A program made the translations under genes and the position numbers. 60,923 bases of DNA from Bacteroidales bacterium (GTDB lineage: Bacteria > Bacteroidota > Bacteroidia > Bacteroidales > WCHB1-69). The DNA is taken from the NCBI GenBank assembly GCA_017438945.1, contig JAFRUI010000008.1, positions 1-60,923 on the forward strand, in the 5' to 3' direction. Each line of letters begins with the position of its first letter. Positions within the stretch are counted from its first letter, which is position 1. The notes below the pieces were generated by a model. It saw only the letters and a program-made list of their open reading frames with translations, did no database searches and was not told the DNA's origin. Below are positions 28,783 to 38,094 of this stretch, in pieces.

Positions 28783-28830
28783 AAATATGATTGTTTGTTG
28801 TCAGCATAAAGAATAGTTGGCGGGGTGATG

Positions 28831-29301
28831 TTATACCATCTCGTCGAAATCATCCGCTTCCGGAATGGAAAGATCATCCGTGTCGTCAGAAGGTCTGCCG
28901 GAATGAGAAAGACCGATGGTGGAACGTTGCAGGGAAGCGATAAGAGATCCGATCATTTTGGTCAGCTCCATTAACTCAGTGCGGGAATGCTCTTTGCCTT
29001 CTTCATTGAGTATGCCGACACGGGAAGCGATCTCTGTGTGAACAACACATTCCCGAACAGAACTCTTCGCCATTTTCAAATAATACAAGAATTGCGTTCT
29101 GTTGCGGGAAGACCCTTCTGCCGTGTTTAGTGCGATATCTTGGGCTGACTTCAAAAACGACTTCTGGATGAATTTTTGATTTGAAGCCATCTCTCCCGTG
29201 GGAAATTGCTGGTACAACCAGACAATATAGTCCATGGCCTTCGCGTAAATTCTTAAATCCTCAAATCTGAAAAAACTTACATTGTTGTCTCTTTCGTTCA
29301 T
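28831..29301 (-). CDS. Four-helix-bundle protein (S23/IVP family)
   Basis: 156 residues matching the four-helix-bundle family first seen inside 23S rRNA intervening sequences: LRIYAKAMDYIVWLYQQFP opens helix one, and SAQDIALNTAEGSSRN is the family hallmark before helix two. The acidic tail of about 30 residues after the bundle is extra. Here it is a free-standing gene with its own promoter and terminator and no rRNA nearby. The function of the family is unknown; basic surfaces suggest nucleic acid binding in some members. Confidence 0.9.
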   Translation of the reverse strand: MNERDNNVSFFRFEDLRIYAKAMDYIVWLYQQFPTGEMASNQKFIQKSFLKSAQDIALNTAEGSSRNRTQFLYYLKMAKSSVRECVVHTEIASRVGILNEEGKEHSRTELMELTKMIGSLIASLQRSTIGLSHSGRPSDDTDDLSIPEADDFDEMV

Positions 29302-29332
29302 AATACTTGACTTTATTGATTTTTTCGGGCAG

Positions 29333-29340
29333 CAAAAATA
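29333..29340 (-). promoter_or_regulatory. -7 box of the four-helix-bundle gene
   Basis: TATTTTTG on the minus strand, 31 bases upstream of the ATG. The remaining spacer up to 29465 is very AT-rich and shows no gene. Confidence 0.65.
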
Positions 29341-29465
29341 CGATTATTTCTTTATCAAAATCCACTAAAATCAAATACTTTTCACCATTTTAGCTGTTGT
29401 TGTTTGCAATATTCTGATTATCAATAAAATAAAAAGTAATGATAAAATCATATTACATTTTTTGC

Positions 29466-29473
29466 TACTTTTG
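29466..29473 (+). promoter_or_regulatory. -7 box of the LytM-phoH-lpxK unit
   Basis: TACTTTTG, 29 bases before the ATG at 29503. The genes downstream are closely packed to 33318. Confidence 0.7.
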
Positions 29474-29502
29474 CACCGCAAAAACGGGTAGTTAAAGCAA
29501 GA

Positions 29503-30417
29503 ATGAGTAAGTTAGAGAAACTGAAAAAAGGATGGAATATCGTCGTGAACGAGTGGAAGACAAGGTATAGGCTTGTCTTTTCCAATGAGGACACCCACGA
29601 GCAGAGCTTTTTGATCCGGAATATCACAATCCAAAAGGTGGTTGTCGTGTCCATCCTGGCTGCTTTTGTCATCATTGTGCTGACGACCATTCTGATTGCA
29701 CTTACTCCATTGAGGGTTTATATTCCAGGATACACAAATCAGAAAGACTATAAGTTATACAGACAGACAGCCGCGAAGGTGGATTCCCTGGAGAAGCGTT
29801 TGGCGTTAAACCAGCAGTATATAGAGTCCTTTTCGAACATGTTGGAAGGTAAAGACGGGGTTCTATATGAGGATGATGAGGTGAAGGCAACGCCGGATGT
29901 GCATGCTGTGGAGCGGAAGGAGTCACGACGGACACATGTCAATGAGATACTGGAAGATGCAAAATTGATTTTGGGACGTACGTCGGAGAGCAGTGCTCCC
30001 ACTGCTTCCAGTGTCCCTAACATAGAACAGGCCAAAATCACGAACATTTCCATTTATCCGCCTGCAATGGGTGCTGTGACGCGGCTTTTTGACGCCTCCC
30101 AAAACCATTACGGCATTGATATAGTCACAGCGGACAACAAAACGGTGTCATGCGTGGCAGACGGGGTGGTGATCGCGGCGGATTACACCTCCACAGACGG
30201 ATATACGATCGTAGTGCAGCATCCCGGCAATATGATCTCCATATACAAACGCAATGCTGCATTGTTGAAAACAGTGGGTGCGCGTGTGAAAAGCGGTATG
30301 CCTATTGCCACAGCTGGAAACACAGGCTCCGCGGAAGGGAAAAGCCCGCATCTCCATTTTGAACTCTGGTACAATGGGTTCCCTATCAATCCTTTAAATT
30401 ACCTTGTCATCGAATAA
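29503..30417 (+). CDS. Membrane-anchored LytM (M23) peptidase
   Basis: 304 residues. A cytoplasmic leader of about 48 residues, one membrane helix (VVVVSILAAFVIIVLTTILI), a coiled-coil stretch (about 85-115), a linker and a C-terminal M23 domain. Zinc ligands are kept: His and Asp in NHYGIDIVT and HLHFE near the end. Layout mirrors the LytM protein at 12124, so the window encodes two such anchored hydrolases. phoH starts 4 bases after its stop. Confidence 0.9.
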   Translation: MSKLEKLKKGWNIVVNEWKTRYRLVFSNEDTHEQSFLIRNITIQKVVVVSILAAFVIIVLTTILIALTPLRVYIPGYTNQKDYKLYRQTAAKVDSLEKRLALNQQYIESFSNMLEGKDGVLYEDDEVKATPDVHAVERKESRRTHVNEILEDAKLILGRTSESSAPTASSVPNIEQAKITNISIYPPAMGAVTRLFDASQNHYGIDIVTADNKTVSCVADGVVIAADYTSTDGYTIVVQHPGNMISIYKRNAALLKTVGARVKSGMPIATAGNTGSAEGKSPHLHFELWYNGFPINPLNYLVIE

Positions 30418-30421
30418 CATC

Positions 30422-31447
30422 ATGGATAAAATTATTGAACTGAATCCCGAAACTGCAGTTGAACTTATTGGTTTTCAAAACAATAACATTAATATGCTCA
30501 CTCACATCTTCCCGAAATTGAAGATGTTTGTGCGGGGCAATGAAATAAAAGTCACGGGAACTGATGCCGATGTGGAAGAGTTTGAAAACCGTATCTCTTT
30601 ATTACAGAATCATATAGAACAATTTGGAAAGCTGACAGAAACCGATATCATCAACATTACAGCAATGGAGGATGACAGCTTTTATGCGCTCAATCAGGTG
30701 GATGCAAATGTGATTGTGCATGGTCGGGAGGGTAAGGTCATCAAAGCCATCACCCCGAACCAGAAACGCCTTGTGGAAAGTGCGGAGAAAAACGACATGG
30801 TTTTCGTGGTGGGTCCTGCCGGTACGGGTAAAACCTATACCGCTGTTGCTTTGGCTGTTAAGGCGCTGAAAAACAAGCAGATAAAAAGGATTATCTTGAC
30901 CCGTCCGGCAGTCGAGGCTGGAGAAAACCTCGGATTCCTTCCTGGGGACCTGCGCGACAAACTCGATCCATACCTTCAACCGCTGTATGATGCTCTTTGG
31001 GATATGATGCCCATGCAGAAGCTGATGACTATGATGGAGGACAAGGTCATTGAAATTGCGCCGTTGGCATTTATGCGCGGACGCACCCTCGACAACGCCT
31101 ACGTGATTCTCGACGAGGCACAGAATGCCACCTCTTCGCAGCTGAAAATGTTCCTCACCCGCATGGGAAAGAACGCCAAATTCTTCATTACCGGCGACAT
31201 CACACAGATAGACCTCCCCAAAAACCAACAGTCGGGATTGATTCTCGCAGACCGCATTCTGCGTGGCGTGAAAGGGATAGACTTCATCTATATGGACAAT
31301 AAGGATGTCGTCCGACATCATTTGGTGACCAAAATCATCAGCCGCTACGAATCGTATGAGAATGAGGTTGAAGAACAGATGCGCAAGAGACGTGAGGAAC
31401 GGGAGGCGGCCAAACACAGTGAAGCATCAGAGAATGGATCGGATTAA
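30422..31447 (+). CDS. PhoH-family ATPase
   Basis: 341 residues. An N-terminal KH-like region (about 1-95) precedes the PhoH ATPase domain with Walker A GPAGTGKTYTA (about 131), Walker B VILDEAQN and sensor-like FFITGDITQIDLP. PhoH/YbeZ proteins are RNA-linked ATPases or helicases working with the rRNA endonuclease YbeY. I chose the ATG at 30422; the in-frame TTG at 30404 lies in the previous gene. Its 3' end overlaps lpxK by 14 bases. Confidence 0.94.
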   Translation: MDKIIELNPETAVELIGFQNNNINMLTHIFPKLKMFVRGNEIKVTGTDADVEEFENRISLLQNHIEQFGKLTETDIINITAMEDDSFYALNQVDANVIVHGREGKVIKAITPNQKRLVESAEKNDMVFVVGPAGTGKTYTAVALAVKALKNKQIKRIILTRPAVEAGENLGFLPGDLRDKLDPYLQPLYDALWDMMPMQKLMTMMEDKVIEIAPLAFMRGRTLDNAYVILDEAQNATSSQLKMFLTRMGKNAKFFITGDITQIDLPKNQQSGLILADRILRGVKGIDFIYMDNKDVVRHHLVTKIISRYESYENEVEEQMRKRREEREAAKHSEASENGSD

Positions 31448-32534
31448 ACTCATCATAGGGCTGTTGTTGACCCCCTTTTCCTTGATTTACGGTTTGGTGG
31501 CCGCAATTCGCCGGTTTTTGTACAGAATTGGCTTTTGGAAAGGGATGGAGTCCCCTATTCCCGCCATTGACATAGGAAATCTGGCGGTGGGTGGAACGGG
31601 AAAAACTCCTCATACACAGTATGTTATTGAATTATTGAAACGGGACTTCCATGTGGCGGCGTTAAGTCGTGGTTATGGACGGAAATCCAAAGGTTATCTT
31701 TCTGTCTTGCAGACGGATCCCCAAGGTCGGAATGCAGAAATGTTTGGGGATGAGCCGTTTATGACGCATCTTCGTTTCCCGGACATCCCTATGGCTGTGG
31801 ATGGTGATCGTGTCGAAGGTGTACGGAATCTGCTTGACGAAAATCCTGGTACAGAAGTGGTTGTCTTGGATGATGCCTACCAGCACCTGCGTTTCCGTCC
31901 CAGCTTCCATATCTTGTTAACCGAATACAATCGTCCGTATCGTCCGGACATGCCAATGCCGGCGGGCAAGCTGCGGGAGTTCCCGGGTGCCGCGCGATTC
32001 GCCGATGTTGTTGTCGTGACAAAAGTTCCCGACAAGGCAAACCCTGATGACTCCACGTGGAGGTACAAACTCCGCTTAAAACCCCATCAGCACCTGTTTT
32101 TCACACGCTATCGTTATGAACAGTTGTTTCCCGTCACTCCTGCTGCGGAGAAAATCGATCCAAAGTCTGTTCGTGACATCGTTGTTTTGACAGGAATAGC
32201 CCATCCGCAACCCTTAATCAATCATTTGGAGAAAACGTATAACATCGTGGGGCATCACGAATTTCCGGACCATCACTCTTTTACTGAAAAAGAGATACAA
32301 ACTGTTTATGATAAGCACTTTAACAATATCGGCAATCAATGTTTACTCGTCACTACCGAGAAAGATTGGATGCGGTTGCAGGCAGAGCGAATCGTAAATA
32401 TTGTATCTTTGCTTCCCGTTTTTGTTGTGCCTGTGAATGTGGAATTTCTTACTAGTGCACAAAGAGATAAGTTTAATCAAATAATCATAGACCATGTTAG
32501 AGGAAAAGAAACAAAGAATAGCGCAAACGGTTGA
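31434..32534 (+). CDS. lpxK: Tetraacyldisaccharide 4'-kinase
   Basis: 366 residues. LpxK phosphorylates the lipid A disaccharide at the 4' position, inner-membrane face. An N-terminal membrane-associated helix (MDRIKLIIGLLLTPFSLIYG) is followed by the P-loop GNLAVGGTGKTPH and the LSRGYGRKSKGY segment. The start ATG lies inside the last codons of phoH. Its end overlaps punA by 41 bases and also carries a promoter-like box for that gene. Confidence 0.95.
   Translation: MDRIKLIIGLLLTPFSLIYGLVAAIRRFLYRIGFWKGMESPIPAIDIGNLAVGGTGKTPHTQYVIELLKRDFHVAALSRGYGRKSKGYLSVLQTDPQGRNAEMFGDEPFMTHLRFPDIPMAVDGDRVEGVRNLLDENPGTEVVVLDDAYQHLRFRPSFHILLTEYNRPYRPDMPMPAGKLREFPGAARFADVVVVTKVPDKANPDDSTWRYKLRLKPHQHLFFTRYRYEQLFPVTPAAEKIDPKSVRDIVVLTGIAHPQPLINHLEKTYNIVGHHEFPDHHSFTEKEIQTVYDKHFNNIGNQCLLVTTEKDWMRLQAERIVNIVSLLPVFVVPVNVEFLTSAQRDKFNQIIIDHVRGKETKNSANG
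32404..32411 (+). promoter_or_regulatory. -7 box inside lpxK, for punA
   Basis: TATCTTTG followed by C within the coding sequence of lpxK, 82 bases before the punA ATG. It would let punA be expressed apart from lipid A synthesis. Confidence 0.5.
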
Positions 32535-33318
32535 GTATCTGAACAACCGTAAAACAATAAGCCCGAAGGTGGCTATCGTGTTGGGCTCCGGTTTAGGCGG
32601 CCTGAGCGAAAAAGTCGAAATAGTGGATGAAATCCCGTACAAAGAGATTCCCAATTTTCCGGTTTCCACGGTGGAAGGCCACAAAGGGACAATGATTTTC
32701 GGCAGATTGAACGGGGTGGAGGTGCTGGTTTTCAACGGCCGTTTCCACTATTATGAGGGTTATCCGATGGATGTGGTAACCTATCCACAACAGATTCTGC
32801 CCGGCATCGGGGTGAAAACGGTGATTTTGTCGAATGCTGCTGGCGGCATGAATCCCACGTTCCAGGTGGGTGACATCATGTTGATTCGAGATCATATCAA
32901 CCTGTTTGGCACGAACCCGCTTTTGGGTCCGAATGACGATGAGCTTGGACCGCGTTTCCCGAATATGAGTGAGGTCTATTCGCACCGATTGGTGAAATTG
33001 GCGCAGCAAACGGGCAAGAAATTGAATATTCATCTGCAGGAAGGCGTCTATATTGGCGTGTCGGGTCCTTGTTTCGAAACGCCTTCAGAGTATAAGATGT
33101 TTTACCTTTTCGGAGCTGATGCCGTGGGCATGTCCACTGTTCCGGAAGCCATCATGGCTCGTCATCGTGGTATCGAAGTGTTCGCGCTTTCCGTCATCAC
33201 GGATCTCGGAATCATTGGCAGAGTGGAAAAAGCCAGTCATGAAGAAGTTTTGGCCGCTGCCGCCGCTGCCGGTCCGCAAGTGGTGGACCTTATCTATAAT
33301 ATGATGCCGGAGATTTAG
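32494..33318 (+). CDS. punA: Purine-nucleoside phosphorylase
   Basis: 274 residues, trimeric PNP type. It splits inosine and guanosine into base and ribose 1-phosphate. Motifs VLGSGLGGLSEK, the phosphate/His segment FHYYEGYP, SNAAGGMNP and VGMSTVPEAIMARH are all present. The start overlaps lpxK by 41 bases in another frame. The TAG stop is the first codon of a 7-base tandem array separating it from a convergent gene. Confidence 0.96.
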   Translation: MLEEKKQRIAQTVEYLNNRKTISPKVAIVLGSGLGGLSEKVEIVDEIPYKEIPNFPVSTVEGHKGTMIFGRLNGVEVLVFNGRFHYYEGYPMDVVTYPQQILPGIGVKTVILSNAAGGMNPTFQVGDIMLIRDHINLFGTNPLLGPNDDELGPRFPNMSEVYSHRLVKLAQQTGKKLNIHLQEGVYIGVSGPCFETPSEYKMFYLFGADAVGMSTVPEAIMARHRGIEVFALSVITDLGIIGRVEKASHEEVLAAAAAAGPQVVDLIYNMMPEI

Positions 33319-33357
33319 CTATTGGCTAAATTGGTCCTCAGTCCTCAGTCCTAAGTC
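33316..33357. repeat. Heptanucleotide array, 6 units
   Basis: Units TAGCTAT, TGGCTAA, ATTGGTC, CTCAGTC, CTCAGTC and CTAAGTC. The array begins exactly at the punA TAG stop and its last unit opens with CTA, the TAG stop (33353-33351) of the convergent gene. Nothing else lies between the two genes. Confidence 0.88.
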
Positions 33358-34610
33358 TTTTGCTGCTGTTTTTTAGCGGCAGGAAAGAGTACGTTGTTGA
33401 GAATCAGACGATAACCTGCTGAATTAGGGAACAGATTCAGATCTGTGGGGGCATCGTTGACCAGATGCTGATAGTCTTCCGGGTCGTGACCGGAGTAGAA
33501 AGTCCAGGTGCCTTTTCCATATTCTCCGTGAATATAGCGCGCTTCGTTAAAGAAAGCACATTCACCCATGATGGTCACAGTGGGCTTGATAAGCTCTTTC
33601 CGGAACGCTGTGGTTTGGCCCATGAATCCCGGAATTACTTGTAAGTGATTTTGACACAGCATAGTAGGGACAGGGTCCCATTTGGCTGAGAATTCAAAGA
33701 GGGTGAAATAGTCGTTGGATTTGTTTTGGATATGTTGCGACGGATTCACGTCAATGTTGGAAACCTCATAAACGTAAGGGTTGGTTTCAATCCTGAAATC
33801 AGTGAAAGCGAAGCAGTTGTCGTAGTTGAGTTTGCTTTGGGCTTGCGGATCCATAGGGTCACCGTCGAACATGGTCTCGCAAATGTCAACCCCTTCGGCG
33901 GCAAGAGCGATGTCGTAGCTGTCGGGCCCCGAGCACATGGCGAACAGGTAGCCACCACCTGCTACAAAATCGCGGATGCCTTTGGCCACGGCGAGTTTCA
34001 TCTGCGACACTTTCGCAAAACCCAGTTGCGCCGCACGTTCCTCGTTTTCCCGCACATCGTCCTGATACCATTTGGCATTGCGGTAGTTGGCCCAGAATTT
34101 CCCATATTGCCCGGTGAAATCCTCGTGGTGAAGGTGCAGCCAGTCATATTTTGGGAGCTCTCCTTTAATGACTTCTTCGTCATAGATCACGGTGTAGGGA
34201 ATTTCGGCATAGGTTAGCACCAAGGTGACGGCATCGTCCCATGGAAGTTTGTTTTTGGGAGAATAAACGGCAATTTTAGGTTCTTTAGTCAGGCGTATTT
34301 CGTTCATGTTGTTCTCGATCACCGCGATTTCATTGAGAATTTGCGTGGCCTGCAGGTCAGCGATGACCTCGTAGGAAACACCGCGCACCAGACATTCATT
34401 TTCCACACCTTCATTATAAGGGCAGAGAAAACTTCCGCCGCGATAGTTCAACAGCCAGCTCATGTCTATCTGATGCGAAACGGCGAAATAGGCGATTCCG
34501 TATGCTTTCAAATGGTTGCTTTGTGCCAAATCCATGGGAATCAGCAGATAACTGGCCCGACCTGCTGTCATAAGTAGAAGTATCCCCAAGAATAAAACTG
34601 CTTTTTTCAT
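33351..34610 (-). CDS. Exported protein with glutamine-amidotransferase-like fold
   Basis: 419 residues with a signal peptide (MKKAVLFLGILLLMTAGRA). Homologues in Bacteroidales are often labelled asparagine synthetase B, a doubtful name: I see no aminotransferase or ATP-pyrophosphatase motif and an export signal argues against it. The region around GGGYLFAMCSGPDSYDIALAAEGVD looks like a ThuA/class I amidotransferase-like nucleophile elbow with a Cys. The ending SGHDPEDYQHLVNDAPTDLN fits such a fold. Role unknown. I start at the ATG ending at 34610, downstream of the promoter. Confidence 0.8.
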   Translation of the reverse strand: MKKAVLFLGILLLMTAGRASYLLIPMDLAQSNHLKAYGIAYFAVSHQIDMSWLLNYRGGSFLCPYNEGVENECLVRGVSYEVIADLQATQILNEIAVIENNMNEIRLTKEPKIAVYSPKNKLPWDDAVTLVLTYAEIPYTVIYDEEVIKGELPKYDWLHLHHEDFTGQYGKFWANYRNAKWYQDDVRENEERAAQLGFAKVSQMKLAVAKGIRDFVAGGGYLFAMCSGPDSYDIALAAEGVDICETMFDGDPMDPQAQSKLNYDNCFAFTDFRIETNPYVYEVSNIDVNPSQHIQNKSNDYFTLFEFSAKWDPVPTMLCQNHLQVIPGFMGQTTAFRKELIKPTVTIMGECAFFNEARYIHGEYGKGTWTFYSGHDPEDYQHLVNDAPTDLNLFPNSAGYRLILNNVLFPAAKKQQQKT

Positions 34611-34627
34611 CGTTTTAAAATTGACGG

Positions 34628-34635
34628 CAAAAATA
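34628..34635 (-). promoter_or_regulatory. -7 box of the GATase-like gene
   Basis: TATTTTTG followed by CCG on the minus strand, 17 bases before the ATG. Beyond it, 34691-34704 holds two GTTGGCT units, a minimal 7-base repeat. Confidence 0.65.
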
Positions 34636-34729
34636 CACATTTCAGTTGAAAGAACACAACTGTTGTAAGTGAAAAAAGTTTAATTCAGCCGTTGGCTGTT
34701 GGCTTGAAGTGAAAGAGAATCAGTTCGAA

Positions 34730-35278
34730 TCAAGCGAAAGGAGTTTCAAGGAAAAGTTCCATCCCGCGTTCGGTCAAAGCCGCATTTAAGATGAATTTCA
34801 ACGTGTCACGCCTCTTATCTTTCTCGAAATCAATAAGAAACATATTGTTAAGTACAAAAGGAGTGTAGGCATCCGTGTTCAGATTTTCCTTTACATGAAA
34901 ACACTTTTTCCCTTTTTCCAAAATAGAATACACAATGGAGTAAAAGTAGGAACCGGTATCGAGATATTTGCGGCTATCGCGTGTGAGTTCGTAATAATGA
35001 GTGTCGAATTCCCGTGTTTTGTACATGTGATAGAGGATCATGAGCAACTCTTCAACGCAATGGTTGCAGTTTTCCAAAATGCGTGACCATTTTTCCTTGC
35101 ACAAGTTTTGCCAATATTCCCAAGCTATTTCTATGGACTGGGATTTGGTTCCGTAGCGGTTAAAGAAGGTCTTATGGCAAATTTTCAACTCTTTTACTAT
35201 TTGCTCAGTAGAGTGGTGGAAGCCGTTTTCCGAATAATAGTCGAAAATAGCTTGTTTCTTTTTTGCTGATAAAGACAT
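34730..35278 (-). CDS. TetR-family transcriptional regulator
   Basis: 182 residues. The N-terminal 50 residues form the TetR helix-turn-helix (AIFDYYSENGFHHSTEQIVKEL, then FFNRYGTKSQSIE); the remainder is an all-helical ligand-binding domain without recognisable family. It is preceded by a palindrome suitable as operator. The MauE-thioredoxin gene upstream on the same strand is the nearest candidate target besides itself. Confidence 0.85.
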   Translation of the reverse strand: MSLSAKKKQAIFDYYSENGFHHSTEQIVKELKICHKTFFNRYGTKSQSIEIAWEYWQNLCKEKWSRILENCNHCVEELLMILYHMYKTREFDTHYYELTRDSRKYLDTGSYFYSIVYSILEKGKKCFHVKENLNTDAYTPFVLNNMFLIDFEKDKRRDTLKFILNAALTERGMELFLETPFA

Positions 35279-35295
35279 TTTAGTACATTTTTGTA

Positions 35296-35312
35296 GAACG
35301 AAAAGGTCGTTC
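35296..35312 (-). promoter_or_regulatory. Candidate TetR operator
   Basis: GAACGA (35296-35301) and TCGTTC (35307-35312) form a perfect 6-bp inverted repeat around AAAGG, located between the -7 box and the TetR start codon. Position and symmetry suit autorepression. Confidence 0.55.
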
Positions 35313-35337
35313 AGATAATAACTTCAATTAACGGCGG

Positions 35338-35345
35338 CAAAAATA
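35338..35345 (-). promoter_or_regulatory. -7 box of the TetR gene
   Basis: TATTTTTG followed by CCGCC on the minus strand. Transcription would run through the palindrome at 35296-35312 before the ATG ending at 35278. Confidence 0.65.
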
Positions 35346-35353
35346 AAAAAAAT

Positions 35354-36262
35354 TTATTGTAAATGAGAAGTAACTGATTTTTCTGTCAAATGACGTAAAT
35401 CAGCAGTACTTTGCACTTGTCCATCGCTGATAAACAGAAAAGTAGGGAATTGCCCATTGACAGCTTGGACGGCTTGAAGTGGGGAAATCTGGAAGAATTG
35501 GTATGGTTCGGATTTGGTTTCTGTTTGGAATTGACGCGTCCGGGTGCTGTCACCCCATATCAGATAAAACACCCGATTGGTGTCCAGATGGTTGTTATCC
35601 ACGATTTCAGACATTTTCAAGCAACCTGTATGACAAAATTCGCATCCGGAAGACACAATGCCAATGATGTAGTTGTCCTTGTCAAGGTTGATATCTTGCA
35701 GGGTGGAGTCCGCCATCAGCGCGTTGAAAGCGGCTTCATTGTAGTTGAGATTATCGGATTTGGAGAAAAAGTTGTAGATGTTGTCTATCGGGAACAGGGC
35801 GAAAGGGGGCACAATGGCGGCCACAAAAGCACCCACAAGGACGGCGATGCGGCCCCGGAACCGGTAATCCTCCTCTTTGCGGATGCAAAGCATCAGAGCG
35901 ATGGCCACGAGGTTCTTGATGAGTGAAAGTGACGGCTTGATTTCCACCAAGTCTCCCATACAATGGCAGTTGCTGTCGTTCCGGAAAAGGATCACATAGA
36001 CAAGAAGGAAGGAGAATCCAACCAACATCAGCAGGGTCATCCACCACGCTGCTTTGTATTTTATCTTGACAATCAGCAAAATACCGAGTAGAATCTCACA
36101 AGCGATGATGGCGCGTGCCACCAAGCCGCTCATTGTGAAACTGACAATGTTGAAACTGTAGATGTAAAGCTCGAAATGATCCAAGGAAAGCAGTTTCAAG
36201 ATGGCGGATGCGATGAAAAACACGCCAATGCCAATTCGAATGATAGTCTTAAGTATGTTCAT
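35354..36262 (-). CDS. MauE/DoxX-like membrane protein with thioredoxin-like domain
   Basis: 302 residues. Four or five hydrophobic helices fill the first 165 residues and include NCHCMG, a Cys pair in a loop typical of MauE-type thiol proteins. The C-terminal part (about 170-302) is thioredoxin-like, with GCEFCHTGC as the redox-type Cys motif. It may pass electrons across the membrane to a periplasmic thiol partner. It lies between a TetR gene and an ABC ATPase gene, with no obvious substrate protein alongside. Confidence 0.85.
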   Translation of the reverse strand: MNILKTIIRIGIGVFFIASAILKLLSLDHFELYIYSFNIVSFTMSGLVARAIIACEILLGILLIVKIKYKAAWWMTLLMLVGFSFLLVYVILFRNDSNCHCMGDLVEIKPSLSLIKNLVAIALMLCIRKEEDYRFRGRIAVLVGAFVAAIVPPFALFPIDNIYNFFSKSDNLNYNEAAFNALMADSTLQDINLDKDNYIIGIVSSGCEFCHTGCLKMSEIVDNNHLDTNRVFYLIWGDSTRTRQFQTETKSEPYQFFQISPLQAVQAVNGQFPTFLFISDGQVQSTADLRHLTEKSVTSHLQ

Positions 36263-36313
36263 TGTTTTGCGGTTTACGATTAGAATTACGGTTGCTTGAC
36301 AGCTTAGTTATCG

Positions 36314-38053
36314 TCAACAAACAATCCCTTTCGGGATAGCATCGATTAGTTTGCGGGTATAGTCGGTTTGCGGATGTGCGCAGAGGGCGTCCGCTTCGTT
36401 GATTTCCACGATGGAACCTTGCTGCATGACAGCAATGCGGTCGGCCATGAATTTCACGACGGACAGATCATGAGAGATGAAGATGTAGGTGAAGTGATAC
36501 TCGGACTTGAGTTCGTTCAGCAGATTAAGCACTTGGGCTTGTACGGAAACATCGAGGGCGGATACGGATTCGTCGCAGATGATGAATTTGGGATTAACGG
36601 AGAGGGCTCGGGCTATAGAGATGCGTTGCCGTTGACCACCGGAAAATTCGTGAGGATATCGATAAAAGTGTGATTCGTTTAGACTTACACGTTCAAGCAG
36701 TTCGATGACACGTTTTTTACGTTCTTTGTCGTTGTGCAGGATGCCATGTACGCGCATGGGTTCCATAAGAGCTTCGCCGATAGTGAGTCGTTGGTTAAGT
36801 GAAGAATACGGATCTTGAAGAATGATTTGCAAGTCTTTCCGCATCTCGCGAAGTTCGGAAGCCGGAAGCTTGACGAGGTCTTTCCCGCGGAAGGCGACCT
36901 CTCCTGAGGAGGGTTCTATAAGTCGTAACAGGGTGCGCCCCAAGGTGGTTTTGCCGCAACCGGACTCGCCGACGAGCCCCAAAGTCTCACCTTCATAAAT
37001 GTCCAAGTTGATATCCTTGAGTGCATGCAGAAACTGCTGTTTTTCGAAAAGTTTTCTCTTCCGAAGTTTATAAACCTTGTTTAAATCCTTGATTGTGATG
37101 ATTTTGTCACCCGAATAGAGTTTTTTGTGCGTTGCCTTTCGCTCTTCGGGGTTGACGGTCAGTTTAGTGATGATGTCTTGCACCGCTTTGTCATCATTTC
37201 CAGCAAAATCAGACACTTGCGGCAGCGTTCTCAGCCGTTGGATCATGGAGGGACGGCAGGCGATAAGTTGTTTGGTATAAGGCTTTTGTGGATTCAGGAA
37301 AATGTTGTGAACGGTGTTTTCCTCCACGATATCCCCTTTGTACATCACGATCGTACGGTCAGCGACTTCCGCCATCACTCCTAAATCGTGGGTGATGAAC
37401 AGCACGCTCATGCCATGTTTCTGTTGCAGACTACGGATGAGTTGAAGGATGTTTTTCTGAATAGTGACGTCCAAGGCTGTGGTGGGCTCGTCGGCGATGA
37501 GCAGTTTTGGATTGCAGCTCATGGCCATGGCGATCATGATGCGCTGTTTTTGCCCGCCGGAAAGCTCGTGGGGGTAAGCGTCGAATATTTGGGCGGGACG
37601 AGGTAGCATGACTTCGTTGAACAGGTTGATAACCTGCTCCTTCGCCTCTTTTCTGCTGACGTGTTTGTGCAAGACGATCTGTTCGGAAATTTGCTCGCCG
37701 CAGCGGATGACAGGATTGAGAGAAGTCATCGGCTCTTGAAAAATCATGCCGATCTGATTCCCTCTTATGGATTGCATCGTGGAGTCAGATGCCTTTAGAA
37801 TATCCAAAGGTGGTTTTTCCCCCTCGTTTTGTGAAAAAAAGAGGATTTTTCCAGAAGGGTATCGTGCTGTTTTGGGATTCAGAAGCCGCATGACGGAAAG
37901 TGCGGTCACGGATTTCCCTGACCCTGATTCACCTACTATACCCAACACCTCTCCTTCATCAAGTGAAAAATTGATGTGATGCAGAATAGGGTTCCATTGA
38001 GTTTCATTGCGGAACTCAAGCGATAAATCTTCTATTTTAAGCAGGGGATTCAT
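36314..38053 (-). CDS. Fused oligopeptide ABC ATPase (OppD-OppF)
   Basis: 579 residues with two complete ABC domains: the first has GESGSGKS (about 40) and SGGQKQR, the second GESGCGKTT (about 365) and SGGQRQR, each followed by a Walker B and the oligopeptide-type C-terminal extension. Single-chain OppD-OppF proteins energise peptide import. No permeases are next to it; the binding lipoprotein at 13089 is a likely partner by family but lies 21 kb away. Confidence 0.93.
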   Translation of the reverse strand: MNPLLKIEDLSLEFRNETQWNPILHHINFSLDEGEVLGIVGESGSGKSVTALSVMRLLNPKTARYPSGKILFFSQNEGEKPPLDILKASDSTMQSIRGNQIGMIFQEPMTSLNPVIRCGEQISEQIVLHKHVSRKEAKEQVINLFNEVMLPRPAQIFDAYPHELSGGQKQRIMIAMAMSCNPKLLIADEPTTALDVTIQKNILQLIRSLQQKHGMSVLFITHDLGVMAEVADRTIVMYKGDIVEENTVHNIFLNPQKPYTKQLIACRPSMIQRLRTLPQVSDFAGNDDKAVQDIITKLTVNPEERKATHKKLYSGDKIITIKDLNKVYKLRKRKLFEKQQFLHALKDINLDIYEGETLGLVGESGCGKTTLGRTLLRLIEPSSGEVAFRGKDLVKLPASELREMRKDLQIILQDPYSSLNQRLTIGEALMEPMRVHGILHNDKERKKRVIELLERVSLNESHFYRYPHEFSGGQRQRISIARALSVNPKFIICDESVSALDVSVQAQVLNLLNELKSEYHFTYIFISHDLSVVKFMADRIAVMQQGSIVEINEADALCAHPQTDYTRKLIDAIPKGIVC

Positions 38054-38094
38054 TCGAATGCCCGGACGTGAAGGCTTCTATTACCAGGCAATGC

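Noticed and set aside
28831-29301. rRNA intervening sequence
   Set aside because: The four-helix-bundle gene belongs to the family found in such insertions, but no 23S rRNA flanks it here.
33351-34610. Asparagine synthetase B
   Set aside because: This label is used for homologues, but the protein has an export signal and no synthetase domain or N-terminal Cys nucleophile.
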